DNA of 48,682 nucleotides from Aureispira sp964445645. Its GTDB lineage: Bacteria > Bacteroidota > Bacteroidia > Chitinophagales > Saprospiraceae. The notes under the pieces were generated by a model. That model searched no databases and was not told the DNA's origin. It saw only the letters and a program-made list of their open reading frames with translations. The position numbers were made by a program, and so were the translations under genes. This document shows, piece by piece, positions 32,177-40,406 of the stretch (positions are counted from its first letter, which is position 1; each line of letters starts with the position of its first letter). The stretch is taken from NCBI GenBank assembly GCA_964445645.1, contig CAYULH010000029.1, positions 1-48,682 on the forward strand. The letters are read 5' to 3'.

Positions 32177-32818
32177 ATGTGGAAAGTGCTTATTGTAGCC
32201 TTGTTGTGCTATGGACTTTTTTTGTATTGGCAGCCTTCGCAAAAGCCTGTTGTACTCGATGACCATGAGGGCTGGATGAAAACAGATACTCCAGACAGTA
32301 TTCTGTTGTATATCAATGAACATCGCAATCTGGCTATACAAGAAATGCAACGCGCCAAAATCCCTGCAAGTATTACCTTAGGACAAGCCATTTTGGAATC
32401 TCGCTTTGGAACCAGCCATCTGGCCATGCACGCCAATAATCATTTTGGAATCAAAGCGAGCCTCGATTGGGATGGCAAGGATCGACACTGTGCCTATACC
32501 TATGAATGGAACCAACAAAAAAAGGGCATGTACCCTGCTTTTGCTTGCTTTAGAAGCTACTCGGATGTAGAGCAATGCTATATAGACCACTCCGAGTTTT
32601 TAAGTACTCGCCCTTGGTACAATGCCTTGTTCCAACTAGATTCAACCGATTGGAAAGCGTGGGCCAAAGGACTACAAAAAGCAGGCTATGCCACCGATCC
32701 CAATTATGCTACTAAACTTATTAGCCTCATTGAGCGTTACCAATTACAACAAATAGATCAGGTTACGTCTAGGTCTACTGCTGTAACCTTACAAAAACAT
32801 TCTAACAGAGCCTATTAG
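32177..32818 (+). CDS. Glucosaminidase (FlgJ/Mannosyl-endo-beta-N-acetylglucosaminidase family)
   Basis: The product (213 residues from the ATG at 32177; a TTG start four codons earlier is also possible) has a membrane helix or signal anchor at about 2-19 and then a glucosaminidase domain, which cuts the beta-1,4 bonds of peptidoglycan. The signature SITLGQAILESRFGTSHLA (catalytic Glu in ILESRFG) and the NNHFGIKA motif near residue 90, later FRSYSDVEQCYIDHSEFLSTRPWYN and the KAGYATDPNYATKLI segment are all present. It probably remodels the cell wall during growth or division. Confidence 0.9.
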   Translation: MWKVLIVALLCYGLFLYWQPSQKPVVLDDHEGWMKTDTPDSILLYINEHRNLAIQEMQRAKIPASITLGQAILESRFGTSHLAMHANNHFGIKASLDWDGKDRHCAYTYEWNQQKKGMYPAFACFRSYSDVEQCYIDHSEFLSTRPWYNALFQLDSTDWKAWAKGLQKAGYATDPNYATKLISLIERYQLQQIDQVTSRSTAVTLQKHSNRAY

Positions 32819-32879
32819 CTCTTTTAACCAGCTCCTTTTTTGATAAAAGGGATATATACAACCTGTAAATTCTTATACT

Positions 32880-33245
32880 ATGTCTAATAAAGATGTCAAA
32901 GTTGCTAAAACCAGTGATATTATTTGCCGAGTAGGTTTGGATGAGAACAATGTTCCTGTCAAAATCGAATGGCAAGCACAAGATTCGCCTGACACACCAG
33001 ACTTCAAGAACTCTAAAGCTATGTTACTTTCTCTATTTGATGAAGAGTTTAGAGATACCTACAAAATTGACTTGTGGACAACTGATTTGCAAGTTATGGA
33101 GATGAACAAGTTTATGTTTCAAACACTCAAGGGCCTAGCCGATACCTATTATCGGGCTACTAACAATACAGAATTGGCCAATGATATGCGAAAATTTGTT
33201 CAGTACTTTGGCGAGCAAGCCGAGGTGACGGCCAAGGAGAGCTAA
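32880..33245 (+). CDS. gldC: Gliding motility protein GldC
   Basis: This 121-residue soluble protein matches GldC throughout: VGLDENNVPVKIEW, KAMLLSLFDEEFRDTYKIDLWTTDLQVMEMN, and ADTYYRATNNTELANDMRKFVQYFGEQ. GldC was found by genetics in Flavobacterium gliding, but is also present in non-gliding Bacteroidota and its biochemical role is unclear. It supports a T9SS/gliding background together with the T9SS-sorted protein further on. It is a single gene ending at a strong terminator. Confidence 0.92.
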   Translation: MSNKDVKVAKTSDIICRVGLDENNVPVKIEWQAQDSPDTPDFKNSKAMLLSLFDEEFRDTYKIDLWTTDLQVMEMNKFMFQTLKGLADTYYRATNNTELANDMRKFVQYFGEQAEVTAKES

Positions 33246-33253
33246 AATAAATT

Positions 33254-33285
33254 AAATAGGGAGATACCAAAACATCTCCCTATTT
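33254..33285. terminator. Bidirectional rho-independent terminator
   Basis: A perfect 12-base stem (AAATAGGGAGAT with ATCTCCCTATTT) and 8-base loop between gldC and a convergent small gene. Confidence 0.85.
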
Positions 33286-33310
33286 CATAAACAGTACTTA
33301 AAGATGGCAT

Positions 33311-33532
33311 TTACCCATTGATAAAAATCCAGTACATTAACAATAGAATTAGACCAATTCCGATAACAGAATACAGTGCTAAGTTTTTGATTTGAGCCGT
33401 GTCTTCCTCTGTAGGAACAACTTCCTCACGAGGTGCTTGTGCTTGTTGCTCTTTCATTTGTTGTTGACGCTCTTTTTTACTTACTTTTTTTTCGTGGCTA
33501 CTCGTGAAGCCTTTATATTGTTTTCTTGACAT
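33311..33532 (-). CDS. Small tail-anchored membrane protein
   Basis: 73 residues: a basic N-terminus (RKQYKGFTSSHEKKVSKKERQ), a Gln/Glu-rich helix, and one C-terminal membrane helix at about 52-71 (LALYSVIGIGLILLLMYWIF). No family recognised. Convergent with gldC across a shared terminator. Confidence 0.55.
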   Translation of the reverse strand: MSRKQYKGFTSSHEKKVSKKERQQQMKEQQAQAPREEVVPTEEDTAQIKNLALYSVIGIGLILLLMYWIFING

Positions 33533-33728
33533 GTATTATGACTTATTATTTTATTGTAAAATGGTATTTCATAAGGCGGAAAATGGGCTAACAAATATAA
33601 GAGTTTGACTATAAATACAGCAAACTGTTGTTATTTTTTTGTCTCTACATCTTTTTGTACATTTCTGCCAGTTACTACCATACTTCCTTCTAATCACCTA
33701 CGCTCCCAATAGGAGCTACACACAGACT

Positions 33729-34526
33729 ATGAATTTTAATTTAGATAAAGACCTCGTTTTTTTTGATATTGAATCTACGGGTGCTGATGTGGTCAAAGAT
33801 CGCATTATGCAAATTGCACTCATCAAATACCCCAAAGATGGAGGCCCTGCCATCGAAAAAGAATACTTAATCAATCCACAATATCCCATCAAAAAAGAAG
33901 CACTAGAAGTACATGGGATTACCATTGATATGGTACGCAATAAGCCTACCTTTGAAGCGTATGCCGAGGAATTGTACGATTTCCTAAAAGATGCAGACCT
34001 AGCCGGCTACAATTCCAATCGCTTTGATATTCCCATGCTTACCGAGGAATTTGGCCGGGTCGGCATCCGTTTTTCTATGGAAGGTCGCCGCTTGCTAGAT
34101 GCGCTACAGATATTCTACAAAATGGAGCCGAGAACGCTCAAGGCCGCCTACAAATTTTACTGTGGCGAGCATCTGACCGAGGCGCACGATGCCTTGGCCG
34201 ATACCCGTGCTACCGCTGCCGTGCTTTGGGGGCAAATCCAAAAGTACAAAGATGTGGATTATGTAGATGCTGATGACAAGGTTACGCCTGCTCCTATTCA
34301 GAATGATATGCAGGCTTTGCACGATTTTATCAATGACAAAAATCAAGTAGACTTTACCAAGCGTTTTGTACGCAACTCTGATGGCGTTATTGTGTTTAAT
34401 TTTGGTAGTAACAAAGGAGAACCAGCGCACAAGCATCCACGCACCTTACAATGGATAATCAGCAAGGATTTTCCTACCCAAGTAAAAGATATTGCCCGAG
34501 ATATTCTCAATGGAAAACTAAAATAA
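33729..34526 (+). CDS. 3'-5' exonuclease, DnaQ-like (DEDDh)
   Basis: The ATG at 33729 is preferred over 33639 because the domain begins straight away; this gives 265 residues. The exonuclease domain (about 8-185) has ExoI FFDIESTG (Asp13, Glu15), ExoII AGYNSNRFDIPML near 97, and ExoIII EAHDALADTRAT near 155, where the His before the Asp marks the DEDDh class. The C-terminal 80 residues form an extra region (LHDFINDKNQVDFTKRFVRNSDGVIVFNFG) that is known from other Bacteroidota exonucleases. It may proofread or trim DNA or RNA, but there is no polymerase partner nearby. It overlaps no other gene and is followed 15 bases later by an ASCH gene. Confidence 0.9.
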   Translation: MNFNLDKDLVFFDIESTGADVVKDRIMQIALIKYPKDGGPAIEKEYLINPQYPIKKEALEVHGITIDMVRNKPTFEAYAEELYDFLKDADLAGYNSNRFDIPMLTEEFGRVGIRFSMEGRRLLDALQIFYKMEPRTLKAAYKFYCGEHLTEAHDALADTRATAAVLWGQIQKYKDVDYVDADDKVTPAPIQNDMQALHDFINDKNQVDFTKRFVRNSDGVIVFNFGSNKGEPAHKHPRTLQWIISKDFPTQVKDIARDILNGKLK

Positions 34527-34541
34527 ATTTAGAAAAAAGAC

Positions 34542-35018
34542 ATGAGCGATCAAATACACCCCTCTGTACCTGCTATGTGGTTTTCGTTTATTGCAGATCA
34601 CATTGAACACAGCCACACCCCCATGCCCGAAGCCTACCCTCTAGGCACGACCAAAGAACAAGCCGATACCTGTGTATTGTTGGTCAAGGCGGGCCTCAAA
34701 ACGGCTTCGTCAGGGGCCTTAGCATCCTACCTACATTACCAAGTTCCTATTCCCCAAAAAGGCGACATGGCAATTCTGACCAATTGGGAAGGCGAAGCAC
34801 AGGGTATTTTGCAAACCACTAATGTAGAGCTAGTGCCCTTTGATGAGGTAGACGAAGACTATGCCATGAAGGAAGGCGAAGGCGACCAAACCCTCAGCTA
34901 CTGGAAAGAAAAACACTGGGATTTCTTCTCCAAAGACTTGGCTAGTTTTGGCGAAATCGCCGAAGAGGATATGATGGTGGTTTGTGAGGAATTTGAACTT
35001 ATTTATCAATTGCCTTAG
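34542..35018 (+). CDS. ASCH domain-containing protein
   Basis: 158 residues holding one ASCH domain, a beta-barrel related to PUA that probably binds RNA. Visible conserved segments are VLLVKAGLKTASSGAL near 46-61, PQKGDMAILTNWEGEAQGILQTTNVELVPFDEV near 71-103 and a GEGDQTLSYWKEKHWDFF stretch near 110. A related family, YqfB, is an N4-acetylcytidine amidohydrolase, but the catalytic identity cannot be shown here. It probably shares a transcript with the exonuclease upstream. Confidence 0.88.
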   Translation: MSDQIHPSVPAMWFSFIADHIEHSHTPMPEAYPLGTTKEQADTCVLLVKAGLKTASSGALASYLHYQVPIPQKGDMAILTNWEGEAQGILQTTNVELVPFDEVDEDYAMKEGEGDQTLSYWKEKHWDFFSKDLASFGEIAEEDMMVVCEEFELIYQLP

Positions 35019-35019
35019 T

Positions 35020-36363
35020 CTACTTTTTGCCACCACGCCTTCTGGAGTTGTACTTTTCTCGTTTGCGAGCCAAACGCTTCTCCTGAGCGCGATTAACCTT
35101 GGTATTTTTTAATTTCTTGTCGTGATACGCGCCCTGAGACTGCTTTTCTATGTCCAAAGCAATGATAGCATTTTTTTGCTGATACTTCACCTTTTCATCT
35201 TCCGTCAAAACATCCGCAATTTCCAAGTTTTCGGGCAAAGGAAGACGAGTCAATTCTTGCTGCATCAAGTCCTCAATAGCTTCCAAATACTCCAGCTCCC
35301 TAGTTACTTCCACCTCACTTACCAAGGTAATGGCTACCCCCTCGGCATCCGCACGTGCTGTTCGCCCCACTCGATGAATGTAATTTTCGGGTTCGTCAGG
35401 CGTATCCAAATTAATAACTTGTGTAATCCCCTCAAAATCCAAGCCCCTAGCCATCAAATCCGTAGCAATCAATATCCGCAACTGCCCCTGCTCAAACTCC
35501 TCCACCATTCTCAAACGATAATTCTGAGATTTATTAGAATGAATCACCCCAATCGGCTCTTGCAAGCTCGCCTCTAGGCTTTCCTGCAACTGATCGGCAA
35601 TTTTCTTAGTGGGCGCAAACAATAGGATTTTAGTCCAACCCTCTTTTTTTTCTTGTAATAATAATTGTAACAAATGCAGCTTGGTGGTGTAATTCGGCAC
35701 TACATAAGCCAATTGCGTTACCCCATCTGCCGAGGTGCCAGAAGCCGCAACTACGATTTTTTCGGGCTCGTAAAACACTTGGTCAATCAACTGCTCCACC
35801 TCATCCGTCATAGTCGCCGAAAACAAAATATTCTGCCGACGCTCGGGCAAGAGATCAAACAAGTTTCTCAATTGCGGCAAAAAGCCCAAATTGAGCATTT
35901 CATCCACCTCATCAATCACCAATTGCTTGATGGTTTTGAGCTTGATGGCCCGACTCAAGGCCAAATCTACCAGTCGTCCGGGCGTAGCCACCAATATATC
36001 CATCCCCTCTGCCAATACCTCCTTTTGGGTGTTCATGTTCACCCCTCCATAGGCCCCCTTGGCACGAATAGAAGCATAAGTGGTCAGTTTCTCAATCTCG
36101 CCCAATACCTGCACCACCAACTCCCTAGTAGGCACCACAATCAACACCCGTGCATGTTTTTGCTTAGAAAACTTCAATTGGCGCAAAATCGGCAACAAAT
36201 AAGCAAAGGTCTTGCCCGTTCCCGTCTGCGCCACGCCCACCACATCTCTGCCCGACATCACTACCGAAAAAGCAGCCGCCTGAATAGGGGTAGGTGTTTC
36301 CAATTGCAAATCTTCCAAGGCATTTCGCAAGGCATTGTTGAGGTTGAGATCATTAAAGGTCAT
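35020..36363 (-). CDS. DEAD-box family RNA helicase
   Basis: A 447-residue helicase with the two RecA domains: motif I AQTGTGKT near 45-52, Ia PTRELVVQV near 82, Ib TPGRLVDLA near 130, motif II DEVDEMLNLGF near 153, motif III SATMTDEVEQ near 183, motif V ATDLMARGLDF near 310 and motif VI HRVGRTARA near 340. The Walker B box reads DEVD in place of DEAD, and the C-terminal tail is Lys/Arg-rich (QEKRLARKREKYNSRRRGGKK), typical for RNA-binding tails of cold-adapted DEAD helicases. Its stop is one base from the stop of the ASCH gene on the opposite strand. Likely roles are ribosome assembly or mRNA turnover. Confidence 0.93.
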   Translation of the reverse strand: MTFNDLNLNNALRNALEDLQLETPTPIQAAAFSVVMSGRDVVGVAQTGTGKTFAYLLPILRQLKFSKQKHARVLIVVPTRELVVQVLGEIEKLTTYASIRAKGAYGGVNMNTQKEVLAEGMDILVATPGRLVDLALSRAIKLKTIKQLVIDEVDEMLNLGFLPQLRNLFDLLPERRQNILFSATMTDEVEQLIDQVFYEPEKIVVAASGTSADGVTQLAYVVPNYTTKLHLLQLLLQEKKEGWTKILLFAPTKKIADQLQESLEASLQEPIGVIHSNKSQNYRLRMVEEFEQGQLRILIATDLMARGLDFEGITQVINLDTPDEPENYIHRVGRTARADAEGVAITLVSEVEVTRELEYLEAIEDLMQQELTRLPLPENLEIADVLTEDEKVKYQQKNAIIALDIEKQSQGAYHDKKLKNTKVNRAQEKRLARKREKYNSRRRGGKK

Positions 36364-36407
36364 CTTTTTATTTTTTTTAAAGATATTATCTTTTTATTTT
36401 TTTTAAA
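36362..36407. repeat. 20-base direct repeat in the helicase 5' leader
   Basis: A 20-base word (starting ATCTTTTT on the plus strand) occurs at 36362-36381 and 36388-36407, separated by six bases. On the minus strand it corresponds to an A/G-rich sequence immediately before and including the first bases of the helicase start codon, so the leader is duplicated. Confidence 0.8.
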
Positions 36408-36534
36408 AAATATTTTAATGCTATATTTACGTTTACTTGTAGTCTTTCCTAAGTGTTTAGGCTATTGGTCTACACTCATAAAAATTATTTAGAAACCTTT
36501 TCATACACTACAAGTCAAGTAATACTGCTTCATT

Positions 36535-37272
36535 ATGAAATGTTTACTCACAATAAGTATAAGTTTATTCTTTTTAAATCTTGCTTTTTGCCAACAGGGG
36601 CATTTTAGAGTTAAAACTAATGAATTTGTTCAAATAGGTTATGATAATTACAAAACATTATCCTTTGGTGCGAGTACAGGCACTATAAATAATGGCAGTT
36701 GGGCTATTGAACATTGGAACAATGGGCTTAATATTTGGAGACCTTGGCCAACGTACAACGCCGTAAATTATGCTTTATTTATAAGAGATTGGGATGGTTT
36801 TACAGGAATAGGAAAATTTCCCTCCTACAAATTAGATGTAAATGGAGATATTGGTATTTATGGTACAGTTTGGCTTGCATCTGACAATTTACTAAAAAAG
36901 AACATTAACAAATTAGAATCTAAAAACTGTTTAGAATTACTCCAACAAATCAACGCCTATTCCTATAATCTTAAATATGATCACTTACCCAATCAATACC
37001 AAGATACACTAGGCTTAACAGAAACAAAGCAAAAAACAATTGAAGAAGAAAATAATAATCCTCAAGAATATAATAATCAAAATGAGAAATTAAGGCATGG
37101 TTTTATGGCGCAAGAAATTGAAGAGATTCTGCCTAATCTAGTAAATACAAATAAAGAAGGACAAAAAGCAATAGATTATGTTGGGTTACTACCAATCATG
37201 CTAGAAGCAATCAAGGAACAACAAAAAGAAATCGAACGCTTAAAAGCCCAAATTAAAACGCTCACTAAATGA
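36535..37272 (+). CDS. Secreted protein with peptidase S74-type C-terminal auto-chaperone domain
   Basis: 245 residues with a signal peptide (about 1-18). The first part (about 20-110) is beta-rich and short, followed by a C-terminal domain of the S74 intramolecular-chaperone type known from phage tail spikes: VWLASDNLLKKNINKLES (conserved Ser-Asp and Lys) near residue 117, INAYSYNL near 144, then GFMAQEIEEILPNLV near 193, IDYVGLLPIMLEAIKEQ near 217 and a coiled-coil end. Such domains form trimers and often cleave themselves off after folding. The next gene starts inside its stop codon, so it heads a coupled operon. The N-terminal part is too short for a classic spike. Confidence 0.82.
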   Translation: MKCLLTISISLFFLNLAFCQQGHFRVKTNEFVQIGYDNYKTLSFGASTGTINNGSWAIEHWNNGLNIWRPWPTYNAVNYALFIRDWDGFTGIGKFPSYKLDVNGDIGIYGTVWLASDNLLKKNINKLESKNCLELLQQINAYSYNLKYDHLPNQYQDTLGLTETKQKTIEEENNNPQEYNNQNEKLRHGFMAQEIEEILPNLVNTNKEGQKAIDYVGLLPIMLEAIKEQQKEIERLKAQIKTLTK

Positions 37273-38240
37273 AAATTTTACATCCACCATTGCTCTTAGT
37301 CATTGGATTCATTATAGTAGGGTCAAATCTAAACGCACAAATAGATAATCATCCTTGGTGTCCAACAGGAGCTACATGGCTCTACCAAAAAATTGGCTTT
37401 TTTAGCCAACAATACCTAAAATTAACCTACACCAACGATACTATTATCAATAACATCAATACAAAAATATTAAGTATTTCAGAGATTGAAATAGTAGGTC
37501 CAGGGCCATTTCCCAATTACAGTCGAACAGAACAGCATATCGGATATGAATACTATGCCAATATCAATGACACTATTTATTGGTGGCATAATGGTCAATT
37601 TCATTTTTTGTATGATTTCAGTAGTAATAGTACGATTAATGCACAATGGATAATTAACCAAAATACCGATTACCCCTGCCCCGGCGCTACATTACCAACA
37701 ACTGATACTTTTGAAATTGATTCGTTTACCACCAACAGCTATAGCAATGTTATTTTTGCCTGTATCAATGGAACAGATAATGGCAATTGGACTTTGGGTG
37801 AAAAAATCATCAAAAATATAGGTTCTACACGAACGCCCTACCCCATTCCCATTAACAATGATTGTTATGGAACGGGAGGTGCCACACACTTGCCCTTAAA
37901 ATTAAACTGTTACTATGATAATCTAAGAGGGCGTATTATTTTTGAAACGCCACTGATTGGAGACTGCGACTATGTAACAACTCCTATTAAAAAAATAAAA
38001 AAGAACACTAGTGCTGCTATTGATGTATTTCCCATCCCTACATCTGATGAAATATTTATCCAATCCAACTCTTTAGTATTAGAAACATACGAGATTTATA
38101 CTATAAATGGTCAATTGCTAGAACAAAATAGCATCGCATCTTCTTCTATTTCATTGCGTAATTACCCAACAGGTGTGTATTTCTTAATCCTAAAACCTGT
38201 AAATAGTCCTCCTCATGCCTTCAAAATAATCAAAATATGA
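37269..38240 (+). CDS. Secreted protein with T9SS type A C-terminal sorting domain
   Basis: 323 residues with a signal peptide (about 1-24, ending NLNAQ) and a mature region of unknown fold with many Thr/Asn/Tyr. The final 75 residues (from about 250) have the T9SS CTD pattern: IDVFPIPTSDEIFIQS, the strand YEIYTINGQLLEQ, and NYPTGVYFLILK before a basic end. The CTD directs transport across the outer membrane by the type IX system and is then removed or the protein anchored. It starts inside the stop of the S74 gene (ATGA overlap) and ends inside the start of the metallopeptidase gene, so all three are translationally coupled. Confidence 0.85.
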   Translation: MKILHPPLLLVIGFIIVGSNLNAQIDNHPWCPTGATWLYQKIGFFSQQYLKLTYTNDTIINNINTKILSISEIEIVGPGPFPNYSRTEQHIGYEYYANINDTIYWWHNGQFHFLYDFSSNSTINAQWIINQNTDYPCPGATLPTTDTFEIDSFTTNSYSNVIFACINGTDNGNWTLGEKIIKNIGSTRTPYPIPINNDCYGTGGATHLPLKLNCYYDNLRGRIIFETPLIGDCDYVTTPIKKIKKNTSAAIDVFPIPTSDEIFIQSNSLVLETYEIYTINGQLLEQNSIASSSISLRNYPTGVYFLILKPVNSPPHAFKIIKI

Positions 38241-39388
38241 GGTTGCTGCTAAATCTATTACTCCTAATCGTACCAAGTATATGCTGTGCTCAAATATTGA
38301 CCAATCCAATTTGCATTCCTTTTGAAGAACCAGAATGGACAACTAGACGGACAACTGTCATTGAAGCTAATGCAGGTACTATAAATGATTTAAAACTTGT
38401 TCGGATTAATTTTCACATTATATCTAAAATTGACAGCACTGGACACTTCACCGAAACAGGTGACCATCTTGGAAATAACTACAACGGATATGATTTTGTT
38501 TTTGATATTCTCAATCAAATGGAATCAAGAATGCAATGGAATCAATCCATGAACTTGCCTCCGAATAATGCTACCCCTATCCTCCCTAAAAATTGGAAAT
38601 TCATCTTAGATGGTATTTATTTTATTCATGATAATACTTACCACACCTTTCCCTCTATTACAAGCACCAACTTACCTATAGTTGGGCATAAAACCGATAG
38701 TGTCTTAAATATTTTTTTGACAGAAGGTCCAGGCCAATATGGGGGATATGCCCTAAGCATTAATCCATCCTCTACCACCAAATACACTGAAAATAGAAAT
38801 TTCTATGCCAGTTATGTCAATTGGAACCCCAGTAACCCTCTTGCTTGGCTTTTTGATACCTATGCCGCTCAACTTAATCATGAACTAGGTCATCTTTTGG
38901 GATTAAGCCATACCGTCCGATATAATAGCGGAGCCCCTTGTCCAACAGCTCCTATCAACTACAACTGCGATGATGGGTGTACAGATACCCCAACAGCATG
39001 GGACATGCTTATGGCTACAGGTTCTCATCCTGCATGTGGTTGGGGTGGTCAGTCGATTCCCCATTGCTCTAGCAATATGCTTGACTATACAGGAGGCAAT
39101 GCACTCACTCCTTGCCAACTAAACATCATTCATTCAAACCTAGATAATGGAATGAAATCCTACAGAATTTGTGCAGCCGTAAACCACGATGTTACACTTT
39201 GCAATATGGAATATCCAGAGGTTAGTTATTATGGAAAAAAAATAACCATAGGTAATTGTGGAAACAGTATCACAATTGACAACCACCACAAAAAGCATTT
39301 ATACTTTAGCGAAGAAGTTAATATTCAGCATACAGAGATTGCTGGAAATACCGAATTCGAAATCTTCTCTTGGGATGCTTGCCCCTAA
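38237..39388 (+). CDS. Secreted zinc metallopeptidase, M43-like (pappalysin-type)
   Basis: 383 residues with a signal peptide (about 1-18, ending CCAQ). The zinc site HExxHxxGxxH is exact: HELGHLLGLSH at residues 215-225, with a Met-turn candidate SNMLDYTGG near 279-287. These are marks of metzincins, and the local pattern is close to the M43 group (cytophagalysin/pappalysin). Cys pairs near the zinc site (CPTAPINYNCDDGC) probably form disulfides. I see no T9SS C-terminal domain on this protein, so it may be released by a different route or via its operon partners. It starts within the stop of the T9SS-sorted gene. Confidence 0.85.
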   Translation: MRLLLNLLLLIVPSICCAQILTNPICIPFEEPEWTTRRTTVIEANAGTINDLKLVRINFHIISKIDSTGHFTETGDHLGNNYNGYDFVFDILNQMESRMQWNQSMNLPPNNATPILPKNWKFILDGIYFIHDNTYHTFPSITSTNLPIVGHKTDSVLNIFLTEGPGQYGGYALSINPSSTTKYTENRNFYASYVNWNPSNPLAWLFDTYAAQLNHELGHLLGLSHTVRYNSGAPCPTAPINYNCDDGCTDTPTAWDMLMATGSHPACGWGGQSIPHCSSNMLDYTGGNALTPCQLNIIHSNLDNGMKSYRICAAVNHDVTLCNMEYPEVSYYGKKITIGNCGNSITIDNHHKKHLYFSEEVNIQHTEIAGNTEFEIFSWDACP

Positions 39389-39529
39389 GATTTGCCCCTT
39401 CTGCTACTAAAGTAGATTTGAGTAGGGCTTTGAAGTTACTGCTGGGGATTGCTTATTTTATGCCCCAAATAAATAGCAATTGCCATTTGATAGATTCCCT
39501 TATCTCATTGAATTTACACCAAGAAACTA

Positions 39530-39856
39530 ATGCAACATAGTAACTTCTATTATCTATTCCTAATTCCCTTTTTGTATGCGCTACTTTCTATGCCAATTCC
39601 AGATGGGGATTGGCAAGAATATCTATTGCTTGGGGCATCCTTGGGCATGGCTTTTATTGCCCTCAAAGAGCAGATGGTTTTTAAAAATACAGCCTCTTCC
39701 CAAGCAATAGCAGCTATGGTTATTTTTTGGGGCATCTATGGGTTCATTTTTTATATACAGAGTGATTGGAGTATGCTGGAAATTGCTAGTTTGGTTCTAT
39801 TGTGTTTGCCTTCTTTGATTAATTTTGTACGGGTATTAATGGGTACAAAGAGTTGA
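39530..39856 (+). CDS. Small membrane protein
   Basis: 108 residues, mostly hydrophobic, with four likely membrane helices: about 5-22, 31-45, 58-75 and 82-103. No family recognised. It stands alone between the metallopeptidase operon and the methyltransferase remnant. Confidence 0.55.
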   Translation: MQHSNFYYLFLIPFLYALLSMPIPDGDWQEYLLLGASLGMAFIALKEQMVFKNTASSQAIAAMVIFWGIYGFIFYIQSDWSMLEIASLVLLCLPSLINFVRVLMGTKS

Positions 39857-39917
39857 TTTTGTGCATCCCTTTTAATTGTTCGGGCAGCTCCCCTTTTGAT
39901 TATAGTATTACCTTTAG

Positions 39918-40301
39918 AGGGAATTTCTAAACTGGCAGACAACACCACCAAATATTTCAGGCATGTACCAGAGAACAACCTTTTCTTTGGTATTGCCTTA
40001 TCAGAATAAGCCTAGAATGCTTGATGATACTTGTTATTTTATAGGTTTTGACACACTTGTAGAAGCTCAAATAGCACAACAAATCTTAAACAGTCCCTTG
40101 GTGCAATCCTTTCTCAAGGCAATCATCTTTCCTGATGCCAAACGCCCCATTACTAAAAATATCCTAATGAGAATTGATTTGGAAAAAGCTTATCAACTGC
40201 TTGGTGCTGATAAACATTATACCAATCATCCAGCTTGGCAACCATTTGAACAACACTTCACCAAAGCGAGTAACAACCTTAATCAAATGAAATTGTTTTG
40301 A
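39918..40301 (+). pseudogene. C-terminal fragment of a restriction-modification N6-adenine methyltransferase
   Basis: The frame from 39918 (ATG at 39963, 112 codons) contains NISGMYQRTTFSLVLPY, then LDDTCYFIGFDTLVEAQIAQQILNSPLVQSFL, then FPDAKRPITKNILMRIDLEKAY. In my knowledge this is the closing part of many N6-adenine DNA methyltransferases of type II restriction-modification systems: a surface with LDDTCYF, then LNS, and DAKRPITK...L.RIDL. A full enzyme would have about 400-600 residues before it, and an in-frame TAG at 39915-39917 is followed upstream by unrelated sequence; no NPPY motif is found. It looks like a remnant, not a working gene. Confidence 0.6.
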
Positions 40302-40363
40302 TGGTAATTTTTGAATGGGATTAAAAACATGATATAAAGTATTGCATACCACAAAAAAACACC

Positions 40364-40395
40364 AAAGTTTATCAAAATCATAAACTTTTATGATT
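40364..40395. promoter_or_regulatory. Overlapping palindromes before the acetyltransferase/XRE pair, candidate operator
   Basis: AAAGTTTAT (40364-40372) and ATAAACTTT (40380-40388) are perfect inverted repeats with a 7-base spacer. A second near-palindrome, AATCATAAA/TTTATGATT (40376-40395), overlaps it. They end 11 bases before the ATG at 40407, a typical place for autoregulation by an XRE-type antitoxin. Confidence 0.5.
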
Positions 40396-40406
40396 AACTT
40401 AGTGTT

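Noticed and set aside
35674..36492. 272-codon plus-strand frame
   Set aside because: Antisense to the DEAD-box helicase; rich in His, Gln and Leu, no domain.
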